A DNA stretch of 64,000 nucleotides from Serratia quinivorans (GCA_900457075.1 UGYN01000003.1:1-64000); one strand, 5' to 3'. Numbered from the stretch's first letter, positions 30,045 to 38,658 are shown. Notes: generated by a model not told the origin, from the sequence alone. Translations and numbers: made by a program.

Positions 30045-30215
30045 TGGGATGTGGAAATCCTCAACCGTAAATTCGCCTTCTTTGGCATTACAGAACCGGC
30101 GCTGTATGGGGTGAATCTGAAGTACCGCATGCTGTTCGTGTTTGGCTGTATTGGTGCGGCCTTAGGTGGCGGGATAACCGGCCTGCTGGGTGTCAAAACC
30201 TACAGCAGCGCGAGA
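30045..30215 (+). pseudogene. PTS beta-glucoside EIIC fragment
   Basis: The segment encodes FAFFGITEPALYGVNLKYRM followed by a glycine-rich membrane stretch (FGCIGAALGGGITGLLGVKTYS). This is the conserved FFGITEPAIYG region of the EIIC domain of beta-glucoside-type PTS permeases (BglP/AscF group). Both ends are missing: the frame has no start, and it runs into the 3' flank of ovoA. Confidence 0.8.
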
Positions 30216-30257
30216 TCACTTAGGGCTGCGTTGCTTAATGCCAATCTTATTGCAGAA

Positions 30258-32399
30258 TTACTTTTTCCGCCAAACCGTCAGTTGCGCCACCGTGTGCTGA
30301 TATTTGCGCGCGGTCTCGCGGATCACAAAAGGCACATCCATCGGCGGCTGCACTTCCTCAAAGTCGCTCGACAGCAGGCGCTGCAAGGCTTGATGAGGGG
30401 TCAGGGCCTCGCCATTTTCTCGCACGCCGCCCAGCCAGTTCTCCTTCGGCGTAAACTCTTCCAGCCAGGTGTATGGCGAAGAGATCATCAGGATACCGCC
30501 GGGACAAATCATGGTGACAACGTCATGCAAGAAGCGCTTTGGCTCACGCAGACGGTCAATCAAATTAGACGCCAGCACCAGATCATAAGGCTCTCTCTGT
30601 AACTTAAGGTTACAGGCATCGCCCTGCGAGAAGCGCACTTTGGCGGCCAGTTCGGCACTCAGCCCGACATCTGATAAGCGGACGTGGCAGTACTCCATCA
30701 GCTCACCCTCTTCCTTAATCAAATAGCGCAGCTCTTCCCCGGCAGCCAGCGACAGCGCCACGTCAATGAAACGCGCCGAATAGTCCAAGCCCGTGACCTG
30801 CTCAAACGAGCGAGCTAGCTCAAAGCTGGCGCGACCGGTAGCGCAGCCGATATCCAACGCGCGCTGGCGTTTTTCACAGAATTTTTCAGCAATCGCGACC
30901 AGTACACAGGCATAGTTATCTACGCCGAAGTAGGACTTACCGTATTGGAAATCAAGGTATTGCGACACCAGGGTGTCAGTTTCGTACGGATTCACAATCT
31001 GTTTTTCCTGATGAGTAGACACCACGTAGCGGAAGCCCGCGTGTTGGAAGAAATGCCGGCGGAAGGCGTAGCGCGAGGAGCGCAAGGCTTCGTTGCCGGT
31101 AGAAATCCAGCTGCCGCCCTTGATGATTGAATGCTTGCCATCAAAGGTCGGGGTAGAAAAGTCGTCATACAGCGGATGGACGCGGAAACCCGAGAAACCG
31201 CCGATTGGCGTAGTAGTCCACTGCCAAACATTGCCGACCACATCGTAAAAATCCCCTTGCGGGAACAGGTCTACCGGGCAGGAAGAGGCCCACCACGCCA
31301 GATTAATATTGCCCGGAGCCTGCTGCCAGTCTGGCTGGTCACCCGCCACCTGATCGCGTAAAATATACCATTCTGCCTCGGTCGGCAGCTGAATATACTT
31401 CCCGGTTTCATCCGCTTTCCAGCGACAGAACGCAGCGGCTTCCAGCTGATTCACCTCGGCTGGCCAGTCCCACGGCATGGGGATCTCTTCCGCCATCAGG
31501 CGCAGCTTTAAGGATTCGGGCGCGGCGAGATCGCCCACCCAGAATGTCGGGCAAACAGCCTGTGCGAAGTCGCGACAGCCTTGCCCTTCCTCATCCCACC
31601 AGGCGTTATTTTGATAACCACTGGCCTGAATAAACTCAAAGAATTCAGCATTACTGACCAGCATTTTGCTGGCTTTAAACGGTTTTACCTCGGTCTTAAA
31701 CGAACCATATTCGTTATCCCAGCCGTAAGTATCATCCGTTTTGCCCAGGCTTACCTCACCCCCTTTTTGCGAAACCAGGGCGTTCGCCGGGACGGCGCTG
31801 CGATCGGTTCGCAATTGCGTACAGGCAGGCCAGTGCGGCTGGGGTTTTACCCACTCAATCGGTAACTGGCGGATCAATACGCTGGAGGTTTCGAGGTGAA
31901 TGCGTTCGTGCTCAATACCCATCAAAATCACCCAGGCCGGGCTTTCCCAGTCCAGAGGCAATTCAATTGACATCTCTTTGATAAATTGAGTTATTACAGA
32001 GCGAACTTTGCCGCGATAATCGCGCAGCTGCGCCACGCTCGGCCAGCTATAGTGGCTATTATCAAGATCGTCCCAACTCATTTCATCCACGCCGATAGCC
32101 AGCATAGCTTCAATTTCATCATCGACACGCTGCTTAATCAGGCCCGCAGCCATCAGTTTATTGATATAAAAAGTGGCAGTATGACCGAAGTAGAAAATCA
32201 GAGGGTGGCGCAGTGAAATGGCCTTGTTGAAATAGGCGCGCTCATCGCCCAAACAGTCGAACAGACGCTCATACAACTCCCAGGTCTGCTGGAAATAGTT
32301 GAGGATCTCCCGGCGTTTTTCCTCTGAACTGCGACCACTTAAGTACAAGGTCTGTGTCGGTGCAGGCAACCCGGTGGCGGTCGTTTTGGCTACATTCAT
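30258..32399 (-). CDS. ovoA: 5-histidylcysteine sulfoxide synthase / ovothiol methyltransferase
   Basis: Product of 713 residues. ATG 32399 is chosen because a GGAGAAAATAATA Shine-Dalgarno region precedes it. The enzyme joins cysteine to C5 of histidine with oxygen and iron, and its C-terminal domain is the candidate N-methyltransferase of ovothiol A synthesis. Domains in order: DinB-like with the iron ligands H73 (YFGHTATF), H164 and H168 (EHERIHLE); formylglycine-enzyme/sulfatase-modifying fold (NEYGSFKTEV, GGFSGFRVHPLYDDFSTPTF, IIKGGSWISTGNEALRSSRY); class I methyltransferase (ALDIGCATGRASFELAR). It looks intact and stands alone. It is not a sulfatase maturase despite the shared fold. Confidence 0.93.
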   Translation of the reverse strand: MNVAKTTATGLPAPTQTLYLSGRSSEEKRREILNYFQQTWELYERLFDCLGDERAYFNKAISLRHPLIFYFGHTATFYINKLMAAGLIKQRVDDEIEAMLAIGVDEMSWDDLDNSHYSWPSVAQLRDYRGKVRSVITQFIKEMSIELPLDWESPAWVILMGIEHERIHLETSSVLIRQLPIEWVKPQPHWPACTQLRTDRSAVPANALVSQKGGEVSLGKTDDTYGWDNEYGSFKTEVKPFKASKMLVSNAEFFEFIQASGYQNNAWWDEEGQGCRDFAQAVCPTFWVGDLAAPESLKLRLMAEEIPMPWDWPAEVNQLEAAAFCRWKADETGKYIQLPTEAEWYILRDQVAGDQPDWQQAPGNINLAWWASSCPVDLFPQGDFYDVVGNVWQWTTTPIGGFSGFRVHPLYDDFSTPTFDGKHSIIKGGSWISTGNEALRSSRYAFRRHFFQHAGFRYVVSTHQEKQIVNPYETDTLVSQYLDFQYGKSYFGVDNYACVLVAIAEKFCEKRQRALDIGCATGRASFELARSFEQVTGLDYSARFIDVALSLAAGEELRYLIKEEGELMEYCHVRLSDVGLSAELAAKVRFSQGDACNLKLQREPYDLVLASNLIDRLREPKRFLHDVVTMICPGGILMISSPYTWLEEFTPKENWLGGVRENGEALTPHQALQRLLSSDFEEVQPPMDVPFVIRETARKYQHTVAQLTVWRKK

Positions 32400-32665
32400 T
32401 ATTATTTTCTCCGTTCTCTGACCATGCAAAGTACAGAGCAAAGTTTAGCATTAATTCATTTCATACCGGTTTCATGAGAGATTCTGTCACACTTTAAATT
32501 CAGTCTGGCCGAAACTAACTCACCATAAACAGCAGCGAACGTTCAGAAATTTGCAGCGATTCGCCTTGATAACGATGATGAAGGAGAGCATGAAAAATCC
32601 TGGGGCAGTCATCGAATCAGATAGTCATAACCGATGAATCAGGCTCCAGTCGAACGGAGGAACTG

Positions 32666-32945
32666 ATGACACTCCAAAAATCAGGGGAGGCCCGGAACAA
32701 CATCGGATTATCGGTATCAGAATCTAAGCTGTTGCTGAATACGGTCCAGCAGTCGGTGGTCCAGCTACAGGCAGACGAATATACTCAACACCATATCCGG
32801 TACCCTCACTGCCTTGCTGCACGCAGAATCAAAGGCAAACAGAAAATACAGTACCGGACGCTGTTTGGCGTTATTCCGGTATCCGGGCTTCCGCTTGTGG
32901 TGGGGATCGACGGTGGTTATATTCGCGACCGGGAGAGAGCATAAA
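32666..32945 (+). pseudogene. ISKra4-family transposase remnant
   Basis: The translation shows AAR-I-KGKQKIQYRTLFGVIP followed by LPLVVGIDGGYIRD. These are the conserved zinc-ribbon/linker and first catalytic-strand patches of ISKra4 transposases, brought close together by an internal deletion. The rest (from about 32942, another frame) is degenerate. It sits exactly between ovoA and the plasmid-type ccdAB genes. Confidence 0.6.
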
Positions 32946-32999
32946 GGTATGGCAGCAGCTACGTTAGGGAGGGGCGTCCATCAATCACTACAGATGTTA

Positions 33000-33305
33000 T
33001 CAGATCCCCCAGAACATTAGGTTCAGGGCGTTTTTGATGGCTTCCGCATCAGCGCTGACATCTGCTTGCGCCTCGCCGGTGACACTGGCTGACACGCCGG
33101 ATAGTTCTGTCGTCATAACCCGGTAGTCTTTTCCGCTGACACAGACCACCGGGAACAGTTGGCGGTTGACCCTCTGCGAGAAATACCGGGATTCCAGCAG
33201 CGGGATCACCATGCGTCGTCCGGGGGTTTCGATAATGTCGCTCTGCACATCTACAAACAGCCTGTAATGGCTCTCGCGTTTGTATTCATAGACCGTGAAC
33301 TGCAT
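33000..33305 (-). CDS. ccdB: CcdB toxin (DNA gyrase poison)
   Basis: Product of 101 residues, exactly the length of F-plasmid CcdB, with its landmarks: [20 protein letters not shown] at the start, [14 protein letters not shown], and the C-terminal gyrase-contact end [10 protein letters not shown] including the essential Trp-Gly-Ile. It poisons the GyrA subunit when the antitoxin is lost, which keeps plasmids in the population. It lies one base after ccdA and is transcribed from the same promoter. Confidence 0.96.
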   Translation of the reverse strand: MQFTVYEYKRESHYRLFVDVQSDIIETPGRRMVIPLLESRYFSQRVNRQLFPVVCVSGKDYRVMTTELSGVSASVTGEAQADVSADAEAIKNALNLMFWGI

Positions 33306-33306
33306 G

Positions 33307-33525
33307 TCACCAGCTCCGATTTTCGTCGGCAAATGAGCCGTGTTGTGCAATGAAATTTGCTACTTCTTCCATTCCTTCCCGGTTCTCCGATTTCCAGTGC
33401 TCGGCCTGTATGCGGCGGGCCTCCCGCCCGATAGCGTCATTAACCAGCCCGGAAATGTTAATGCCTGCAGCGTGTAATGCCTGGTAATGCTCTTTGTCCA
33501 CGGTCACGCTGACTCTATGTTTCAT
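33307..33525 (-). CDS. ccdA: CcdA antitoxin
   Basis: Product of 72 residues, the usual length. The N-terminal ribbon-helix-helix DNA-binding part is [20 protein letters not shown]. The C-terminal toxin-binding part [20 protein letters not shown] ends in FADENRSW, very close to F CcdA. ATG 33525 has GAGGAG seven bases upstream; an earlier ATG (33540) would add five residues without a better ribosome site. Together with CcdB it represses its own promoter. Confidence 0.95.
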   Translation of the reverse strand: MKHRVSVTVDKEHYQALHAAGINISGLVNDAIGREARRIQAEHWKSENREGMEEVANFIAQHGSFADENRSW

Positions 33526-33552
33526 AGGGTATCTCCTCATTTGAATACTGTG

Positions 33553-33580
33553 AGTATATACCAGTGGTGATACAGGACAA
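33553..33580 (-). promoter_or_regulatory. ccdAB promoter and likely operator
   Basis: On the minus strand a -35 TTGTCC (33580-33575) is separated by 16 bp from a -10 TATACT (33558-33553). The palindrome GTATATAC (33554-33561) overlaps the -10, as expected for the CcdA/CcdB autoregulatory operator. The start codon of ccdA is 28 bp downstream of the -10. Confidence 0.65.
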
Positions 33581-33803
33581 AAGTGATAAAAGGAGTTCTA
33601 CGCCGAAATGGCCGTTAGATTGATGCCGCTACGCGGCATGAAGGCGCCAACCGCATGGTGTGTGAATGGCGCCGATAGCCCGGCAACGCCGGTTTCGGGT
33701 TGATAGTGACGTAAATCATATTTGGGGTCAGTGTGGATATCGGAAATTATTATACAAAACCAGTATAATACTGACTCCATTTCCATTATCTAAGGTGCAT
33801 AAC

Positions 33804-34058
33804 ATGAGATTGTCTGAAACCTCAATAAATCAGCTGGTAGTAACAGAATTGGGACCATTTACTAATGGTGCTAAGTTCTCATTCAAAGGTGTGGCGATTA
33901 CGCTGAACTTACCTGATGGCGCTAGAAAGAGTATTTGGGGTGAGTGGCGGCATATGACTAATCCCAAACGACTTGCTGAACGGTTGCTGATGTTACAGCA
34001 TTCGATTTATGAAGAGTATCCAGAATACTCCGGCATTCCCTCAGTCTGGGCCAGATAG
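33804..34058 (+). CDS. Small hypothetical protein
   Basis: Product of 84 residues with a start at ATG 33804 behind AAGGTG. It opens MRLSETSINQLVVTELGPFT and has a Trp-rich middle (SIWGEWRHMTNPKRLAERLL) and an acidic end. No signal peptide or membrane segment. I do not recognise it. It lies divergently from ccdAB, in plasmid-type DNA. Confidence 0.55.
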   Translation: MRLSETSINQLVVTELGPFTNGAKFSFKGVAITLNLPDGARKSIWGEWRHMTNPKRLAERLLMLQHSIYEEYPEYSGIPSVWAR

Positions 34059-34079
34059 CAAGATAGACTGAACATATAC

Positions 34080-35041
34080 CTAATCCAGACGAGCAGGACG
34101 TTCGTTTGTTACTTCGCTTAATTTTCCCGCCCCGCTCATTCTGTCACGGCAATTGCTGCCACATGTCATACAACCATTTCCCAATCCGCCACAACTTGGC
34201 GAGGTTATCCAGCCAGTTTAATAGTGTGTCCCACCGCTTTGTTTTTTCATTTTCATTGAATAGTTCCTTTTGTCTGATCTCCCGCTCAGCTTTGCGTCAC
34301 GACGCCGGCAGCTGGAAAATTTCTGCAAAAGGATATGATTTCGCCTGGCATAGGTTCTTCTTGGGGTTTATCACGACAGGCGGACTGTCAACTAAGAACC
34401 GGTTTCTTGATGCGCGTTAGCGCATGCAGGCGACAGCTGGTCTACAAGAGTACATCAGCTGGTAAGGGTCGCCGGTAGCGCGGCGCAGCCGCCCAGCTCT
34501 GATAGGTTTCCCCTATCCACCTCCTCGCCCTGTAAAGCCAAACCCAGCAACAGCGAATCAGGACTTTTTTTTGCGCGGTCGGAGTGGTCACGGCAAGGCG
34601 TAGCCGCTGCCGGGGCGTAGCTCCGCGTTAGCGGGCCTTTAGGGCCGCTTACGAGCGTGTACAACTGGACTAATCGCAATATTCCGGCAGCAACTCCGTT
34701 TTTAGTTACAGCATCCATCATAAAGCCACTCTGTTCCGGGCCTTTGGCCCGGGCGGGGCGGCTTTGCGGTGGTGAGTTAGTGTCTGAGGTTTCTGATTGA
34801 TTGCCGATGCTGATGATGCGCATTCTTTGCTGAATTTTGGTAATGCGGAAGCGACTATGCCTGCCAAAGCCAGGAGGTGCTTTGTCGGCGTAGCCGGCGG
34901 CCGTTATGCTTAAGTTCTGCTAGTTCCTCGATCTCCCTGTAATCACTGTATTTGCCCGAGCAAAGCGAGGGAGGTGCTATCGAGCGCTATGGCGCGATGA
35001 CATCCCCTTTTTTAAAAGGCTTATTTTGTAATGGATTAACG
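34080..35041. other. Non-coding, hairpin-rich plasmid region
   Basis: About 960 bp without a convincing gene. It contains several short GC-rich inverted repeats built on a GGCGTAGCCG-like core (near 34465, 34592, 34610 and 34890). A minus-strand open frame (34455-34823) has odd composition and no good start. Its place next to the candidate origin suggests plasmid backbone such as part of oriV, but I cannot assign a function. Confidence 0.45.
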
Positions 35042-35140
35042 TTCGGAATTAACGATATCAATGGGTTACTCTTCGAAATTAACTCTGCCCTTCGAAACTA
35101 CTTTATGTCATTTCGAAACTAATGCTCTTCGGAATGCATA
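35042..35140. repeat. Direct TTCGRAA repeats, candidate oriV iterons
   Basis: Five copies of a TTCG[A/G]AA[T/C]TAA-type motif begin at 35042, 35072, 35091, 35112 and 35128, all in the same direction. The last is degenerate. They lie about 160 bp downstream of the repA 3' end, where IncI/IncB/IncL-M-type origins are found. They may be RepA-binding sites. Confidence 0.55.
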
Positions 35141-35295
35141 ACCGGTTAAAATGTGGCCACTGTGTAGGACGTCGTGAATTTTATTGGTCGCCGGCAGCGG
35201 TAGTTGCGGCGAAAAGAAGAGTATTTCAGAACGCCAGTCAGCAGAAACCCCGCGTCTGACAAGACACGGTATTGTGGGGGAAGTTTAGGGATGGA

Positions 35296-36381
35296 TCAGA
35301 GCTGTCCGGCTCGCTCAAGCAACTGCCGGTAGTAACTTTCCGGATCTCGCGGCAGTAAACCTGGTTGGTCTTTTTTCAGCGCCGCTTCCAGTTGCACAAC
35401 CTGGTGCGGCATCGCTTTACCGGACCAGCTGACAAATGCCTGATAGAACGGATTGGCTTTTCTCTTTCCCTTCGCGGAGGCGTTGATCCGCCCCTGCAAG
35501 CCATCCAGGACAGCATCAAGACGCTCAGAGTTCTCGATAGTATCCAGTGCGTCTTCCAGTTGGCCAACGGCACGTTCTTTTTCGCGTGCAAGATCCGGAC
35601 TGACAACCCACCGCTTGATTTGTTTTAGCCGGTTGCGCAGCGAATGCCTGTTTTTGAGGTCAATACCGATGTGCTCAATGCGTAGGAGGTGTCGTTCGTA
35701 TTTGGTACGCAGCGTTTCTGTCAGGCCATTTTTGATGGCCCAGGTGCGGAACTGACCGAGCCACTGGCGAATTTCGTCGACGGCTATCCCGCGCGACGTG
35801 AAGAATTTTTCGCTGAGCCAGATGCGTAGTGGTTTGTTCTGTCCAGAATCGGTGTCTTTATCATGCATCACAATGGCATACTGCAGCTGCTCCATGACCG
35901 ACAACGCGTTGAGCGCGACGTCGTAAGCTTTTCGTCCATTATTGTACACATGCAACACGCCCATATAGTGGGCGAGCTTCTCCATTGGCGCCATGATCTC
36001 GAATGGGTAGTCACTGTCCGGGTTATAGTCGCAATTAGCCGCCATAACCTGGCTTAACGCGGTTAAAGCTTCACAGGCTTCAGAGCGAGCGTGTACGCGC
36101 ATCGGTTTCGGTACGTAATGGCGATCATTGCGTTTGGTATAGGGAACATAGCCGCTACGACGCAACTCGACCAAATCAGTGTTGCGGTGCCAGTTATGGC
36201 GGCTGACGCGTGCGACAACCTTCGATGCCATTCCTCGAGGAACAGCACAGCTTAAACCCGGTTGATAACGACGGTGAACCTTCGCCAATCCTTTGCGAAG
36301 AGCGTTAGCCTCTCCGCGACGTGTTTGGCGTGGTTTAATGAGTGTTGAGCTTTCAACAGCGATTAAATTGGCGCTAGTCAA
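35296..36381 (-). CDS. repA: Plasmid replication initiator RepA (IncI/IncB/IncL-M type)
   Basis: Product of up to 361 residues, rich in Lys and Arg, beginning TSANLIAVESSTLIKPRQTR and containing RKANPFYQAFVSWSGKAMPH. The upstream RNA control region (leader peptide, antisense RNA, pseudoknot sequences) is diagnostic of the IncI/IncB/IncL-M group, and the protein length fits their RepA/RepZ. The start is unsure. The longest frame uses TTG 36381, which overlaps the leader stop, but the pseudoknot model predicts initiation a little downstream, where only rarer start codons (such as ATT) are available. RepA would open the origin to its 3' side, where iteron-like repeats lie. Confidence 0.85.
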   Translation of the reverse strand: MTSANLIAVESSTLIKPRQTRRGEANALRKGLAKVHRRYQPGLSCAVPRGMASKVVARVSRHNWHRNTDLVELRRSGYVPYTKRNDRHYVPKPMRVHARSEACEALTALSQVMAANCDYNPDSDYPFEIMAPMEKLAHYMGVLHVYNNGRKAYDVALNALSVMEQLQYAIVMHDKDTDSGQNKPLRIWLSEKFFTSRGIAVDEIRQWLGQFRTWAIKNGLTETLRTKYERHLLRIEHIGIDLKNRHSLRNRLKQIKRWVVSPDLAREKERAVGQLEDALDTIENSERLDAVLDGLQGRINASAKGKRKANPFYQAFVSWSGKAMPHQVVQLEAALKKDQPGLLPRDPESYYRQLLERAGQL

Positions 36382-36430
36382 AGCACCCTGTGCTTATGTT
36401 GCACAGAAGGAGTTGAATTTTTTTTGGCAC
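36374..36430 (-). CDS. RepA leader peptide
   Basis: An 18-residue ORF (GTG start, translated MPKKIQLLLCNISTGCFD) has a GGGAG Shine-Dalgarno nine bases upstream (36444-36440). Its TAG stop (36376-36374) touches the distal pseudoknot sequence. In related plasmids translation of such a leader (RepB/RepY) opens the mRNA so the pseudoknot can form and RepA is made. Confidence 0.7.
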   Translation of the reverse strand: MPKKIQLLLCNISTGCFD

Positions 36431-36441
36431 AATTCTATACT
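36413..36441 (+). promoter_or_regulatory. Promoter of antisense RNAI
   Basis: A -35 TTGAAT (36413-36418) and a -10 TATACT (36436-36441) are separated by 17 bp. The predicted start, about 36448, points across the repA leader on the opposite strand, as required for the copy-number antisense RNA. Confidence 0.75.
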
Positions 36442-36447
36442 CCCTGC

Positions 36448-36532
36448 ATAGAGCAACGCTTCTATGCAGTTTTTAGTGAGCCCCGTTAATCTTTCGTCTC
36501 CGCCAAGAAATGAGAAGATTATCGGGGTTTTT
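36448..36532 (+). ncRNA. Antisense copy-number RNA (RNAI/Inc RNA)
   Basis: A predicted transcript of about 85 nt. It ends in a large stem-loop (CCCCG plus TAATCTT at 36481-36493 pairing with AAGATTA and CGGGG at 36515-36527) followed by five T, which makes it its own terminator. The loop carries CGCCAA (36501-36506), complementary to the TTGGCG loop of the repA leader RNA. The antisense RNA would both stop leader translation and prevent the pseudoknot, and would set incompatibility. Confidence 0.8.
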
Positions 36533-36665
36533 GCTTTTCAGAACTGGTGAAAACTCTCAACAGTGCTGCCCTAGCCACTTTACGGGTGTGACTAACCACA
36601 TAAATCATACTTAAACAGTCGGTAATCTAGCATCCACAAGCTAAAGACTCAAGAAAGTAACCCCG

Positions 36666-36929
36666 TTACCTTTTGGCTCTGCGCTCTATTTCACACTCAA
36701 TTAATCTTTCAATTAGCTCAGCTTGTGTTAAGCCATCTTCATTGCACAATCCCACCAAGCCTTCTTTCAAAGAATTGCGCACAAAAATTTTAATTTCCTT
36801 ATGCGTCATCTTCTTACGTGCTATCGAAACGCGCTGCTTCTCTGCCCCACTGAGCGGGGTTCCTTTGCGATATCTACGTTTACCTGTAGCAAAAGAATTG
36901 TCGATGTTAGTTATGATGGCTTGGGACAT
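36666..36929 (-). CDS. repC: CopB/RepA2/RepC-family replication repressor
   Basis: Product of 87 residues; start ATG 36929 (MSQAIITNID) with a G-rich Shine-Dalgarno before it. The block RRYRKGTPLSGAEKQRVSIA, then RKKMTHKEIKIFV and EDGLTQAELIERLIECEIER, closely follows the CopB/RepA2 repressors of IncFII and the RepC of IncL/M replicons. These bind as small helical DNA-binding proteins near the rep promoter. It lies upstream of repA in the same direction, with the RNA control region between them. Confidence 0.85.
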   Translation of the reverse strand: MSQAIITNIDNSFATGKRRYRKGTPLSGAEKQRVSIARKKMTHKEIKIFVRNSLKEGLVGLCNEDGLTQAELIERLIECEIERRAKR

Positions 36930-37147
36930 CTCATCCCCCCATTTCAAAAAACGATCTCACTACGATCAGTGCGACAATATTGTTGAGATTACTACAAAAT
37001 CAGCCACTTAACAGCCAAGAGAAGGATCTTTTTCACACGGATATCATAACTGACTGAAAAAAAAGAAATTTCAGATAATTACAAATAAAATGTCAACCCA
37101 TCGTTCTGAGTATTTTTAATACAAATAAAAGCATCTGAGCGCATAAT

Positions 37148-38026
37148 TCATGGAGTTCTAAGTGATTTCTTCTGAAGCTTTAGCTCTATTTCTTCAATCA
37201 ATTGATGAACCACCCTGACCAAATCTAACGTCAACTGTTCCGCAGCTTCAAAACTGAGTTTAAGGATGTTGATTTGTCCTTCACCCAGCACGTTTTGCAA
37301 TGTGACGCGTTTGAACCCATCCTGCTGGCGCCTTTCCTTCAATAAATGAGTAATTCTCTTGGTTATTATCTTTGCCATATCTGGGTATGCTGGATTACCA
37401 AAGACATGTATATAATTTTTTACCAAGGGCTCCCAAGAAAACAGTATGTCATATCGACTGACAAAACGGGCTTGCTTAGGAGGAAAGTGCCACAGGACGA
37501 TAAACGGCATGCTATTCCGCATGCATAACTCAAAATGACGTTGCCATACATTAGGAACTGCTCTGCCTTCACACAACAGATAATAATTAGATGGTATAAG
37601 CTCTGGAACAGTGGCAGGAATATGTTCAGATAGAACAGTGCTAATCTGGGTTTGCCAGTGCTCACGCAGTCTCTCAATCATTGGTGGGATAGTGATGCAT
37701 AACCAGCTTAGGGGGATGTACACAGCGATAGAAGGGGCAACGGTTCCTTCGCCCTCAGAACGAAGATGTACCTTACAACTATTAACTATCTCAATTGCTT
37801 GAGGATTTTCTTTGCATGTCGCAAGCCAAGCGATAAATGGTTCCGGAACAACATGACATAAATTTCCCCAACTACGCCCGTACTTATAAAGGCTCCAACC
37901 AGACCGACGAATGTAGTGATGCTGTACATACAGCACTAATTGCTGTGTCAAAGCATCCTGAGTGGTTGTTTTGATTCTGAATCTTTTACGCGGTTTGATA
38001 AGTAAATCAATAAACAACGTTGCCAT
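37148..38026 (-). CDS. Hypothetical protein, plasmid backbone
   Basis: Product of 292 residues, start ATG 38026. It is basic at the N-terminus (LLIKPRKRFRIKTTTQDAL) with no signal peptide, aromatic-rich in the middle (SGWSLYKYGRSWGNLCHVV) and ends in a long helical segment (LKLSFEAAEQLTLDLVRVVH, then QLIEEIELKLQKK). I do not recognise a family. It is transcribed in the direction of repC-repA, away from the pil operon, and may be regulatory or part of partition or exclusion, but nothing in the sequence proves this. Confidence 0.6.
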   Translation of the reverse strand: MATLFIDLLIKPRKRFRIKTTTQDALTQQLVLYVQHHYIRRSGWSLYKYGRSWGNLCHVVPEPFIAWLATCKENPQAIEIVNSCKVHLRSEGEGTVAPSIAVYIPLSWLCITIPPMIERLREHWQTQISTVLSEHIPATVPELIPSNYYLLCEGRAVPNVWQRHFELCMRNSMPFIVLWHFPPKQARFVSRYDILFSWEPLVKNYIHVFGNPAYPDMAKIITKRITHLLKERRQQDGFKRVTLQNVLGEGQINILKLSFEAAEQLTLDLVRVVHQLIEEIELKLQKKSLRTP

Positions 38027-38658
38027 AAACGCCTATCAGTCTGTGTATCATCACTAAACGTATAATGTTACTCAATAATTCCGTTAATAACATCCAAAAC
38101 CACTAGTTTCGGCCCAAAGTGAATCTTATATTTTTTAATATATGATACTGATTAATAATAAAATATTCTATGTCACCTTAATTTCTGATGATTGAATTCC
38201 ATCTTAGCCCTCAACATCATGAAGACTTCCAACCTTGTACATTGATAATGTGAACAATTACCAAATCGATAAAGAACAAAAAAAAATCAAATTCAATAAG
38301 AATCCACTTAAATAACTGCCAAAAAACCGAAATATCGCGCCAAATCGTTCAATAAATAAGCAAACAGACAATTGATTAATATAGTTAATTATTCTGTTTT
38401 GCTGCTTATGTCGATCTAATGATCTGTAAAAAGGATTTTTTGCAGATCATTGATCCGAAAAGTTGGGTTTGGCGGGATTTTAGATCTGCCATTGGCATCA
38501 TTTACAGCATTTAAGATCGTATAAAAAAGCATTTACACAAGTACCTCTTCATCTTCTTTGATACCGAAATCCACCATTCATCAAAAATCGAACTCTGCCC
38601 TGGGATAAGTCACCTAGTACGTTTTGCCGGTGAAATCACCCCGATTCGAGATGCTGTT
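38027..38658. other. AT-rich intergenic region before pil/tra, with a long hairpin
   Basis: About 630 bp without a gene. The main feature is a 15-bp inverted repeat, AATGATCTGTAAAAA (38418-38432) with TTTTTGCAGATCATT (38437-38451), a GGAT loop and one wobble pair, flanked by further GATC-containing copies (38412, 38452, 38483). It could be an operator or a bidirectional terminator for the two divergent units. An open frame leads into the next gene from about 38520 but has no start. Confidence 0.5.

Larger units (their letters stand above)
36368..36506 (-). promoter_or_regulatory. repA mRNA pseudoknot elements
   Basis: On the minus strand the loop TTGGCG (36506-36501) of the first stem-loop is exactly complementary to CGCCAA (36373-36368), which directly follows the leader stop codon. 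In IncB, IncI and IncL/M plasmids this same hexamer pair forms the long-range pseudoknot needed for RepA translation, and the antisense RNA blocks it. The layout here is complete. Confidence 0.8.

Noticed and set aside
30258..32399. The sulfatase-modifying fold in ovoA as a second sulfatase maturase
   Set aside because: The fold is present, but the DinB-like iron site and the methyltransferase domain identify OvoA; the Ser-type sulfatase is served by the radical-SAM enzyme.
33598..33786. Minus-strand 62-codon frame next to ccdA
   Set aside because: No ribosome site, mixed composition, and it overlaps short palindromes and the upstream region of the 33804 gene.
34455..34823. Minus-strand 122-codon frame in the region before the candidate origin
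   Set aside because: Composition follows GC-rich hairpins, no convincing start or family; kept only as a note in the non-coding region.
37135..37160. Second dif-like site (GAGCGCATAATTCATGG)
   Set aside because: Only part of the XerC arm matches and the other arm is absent.
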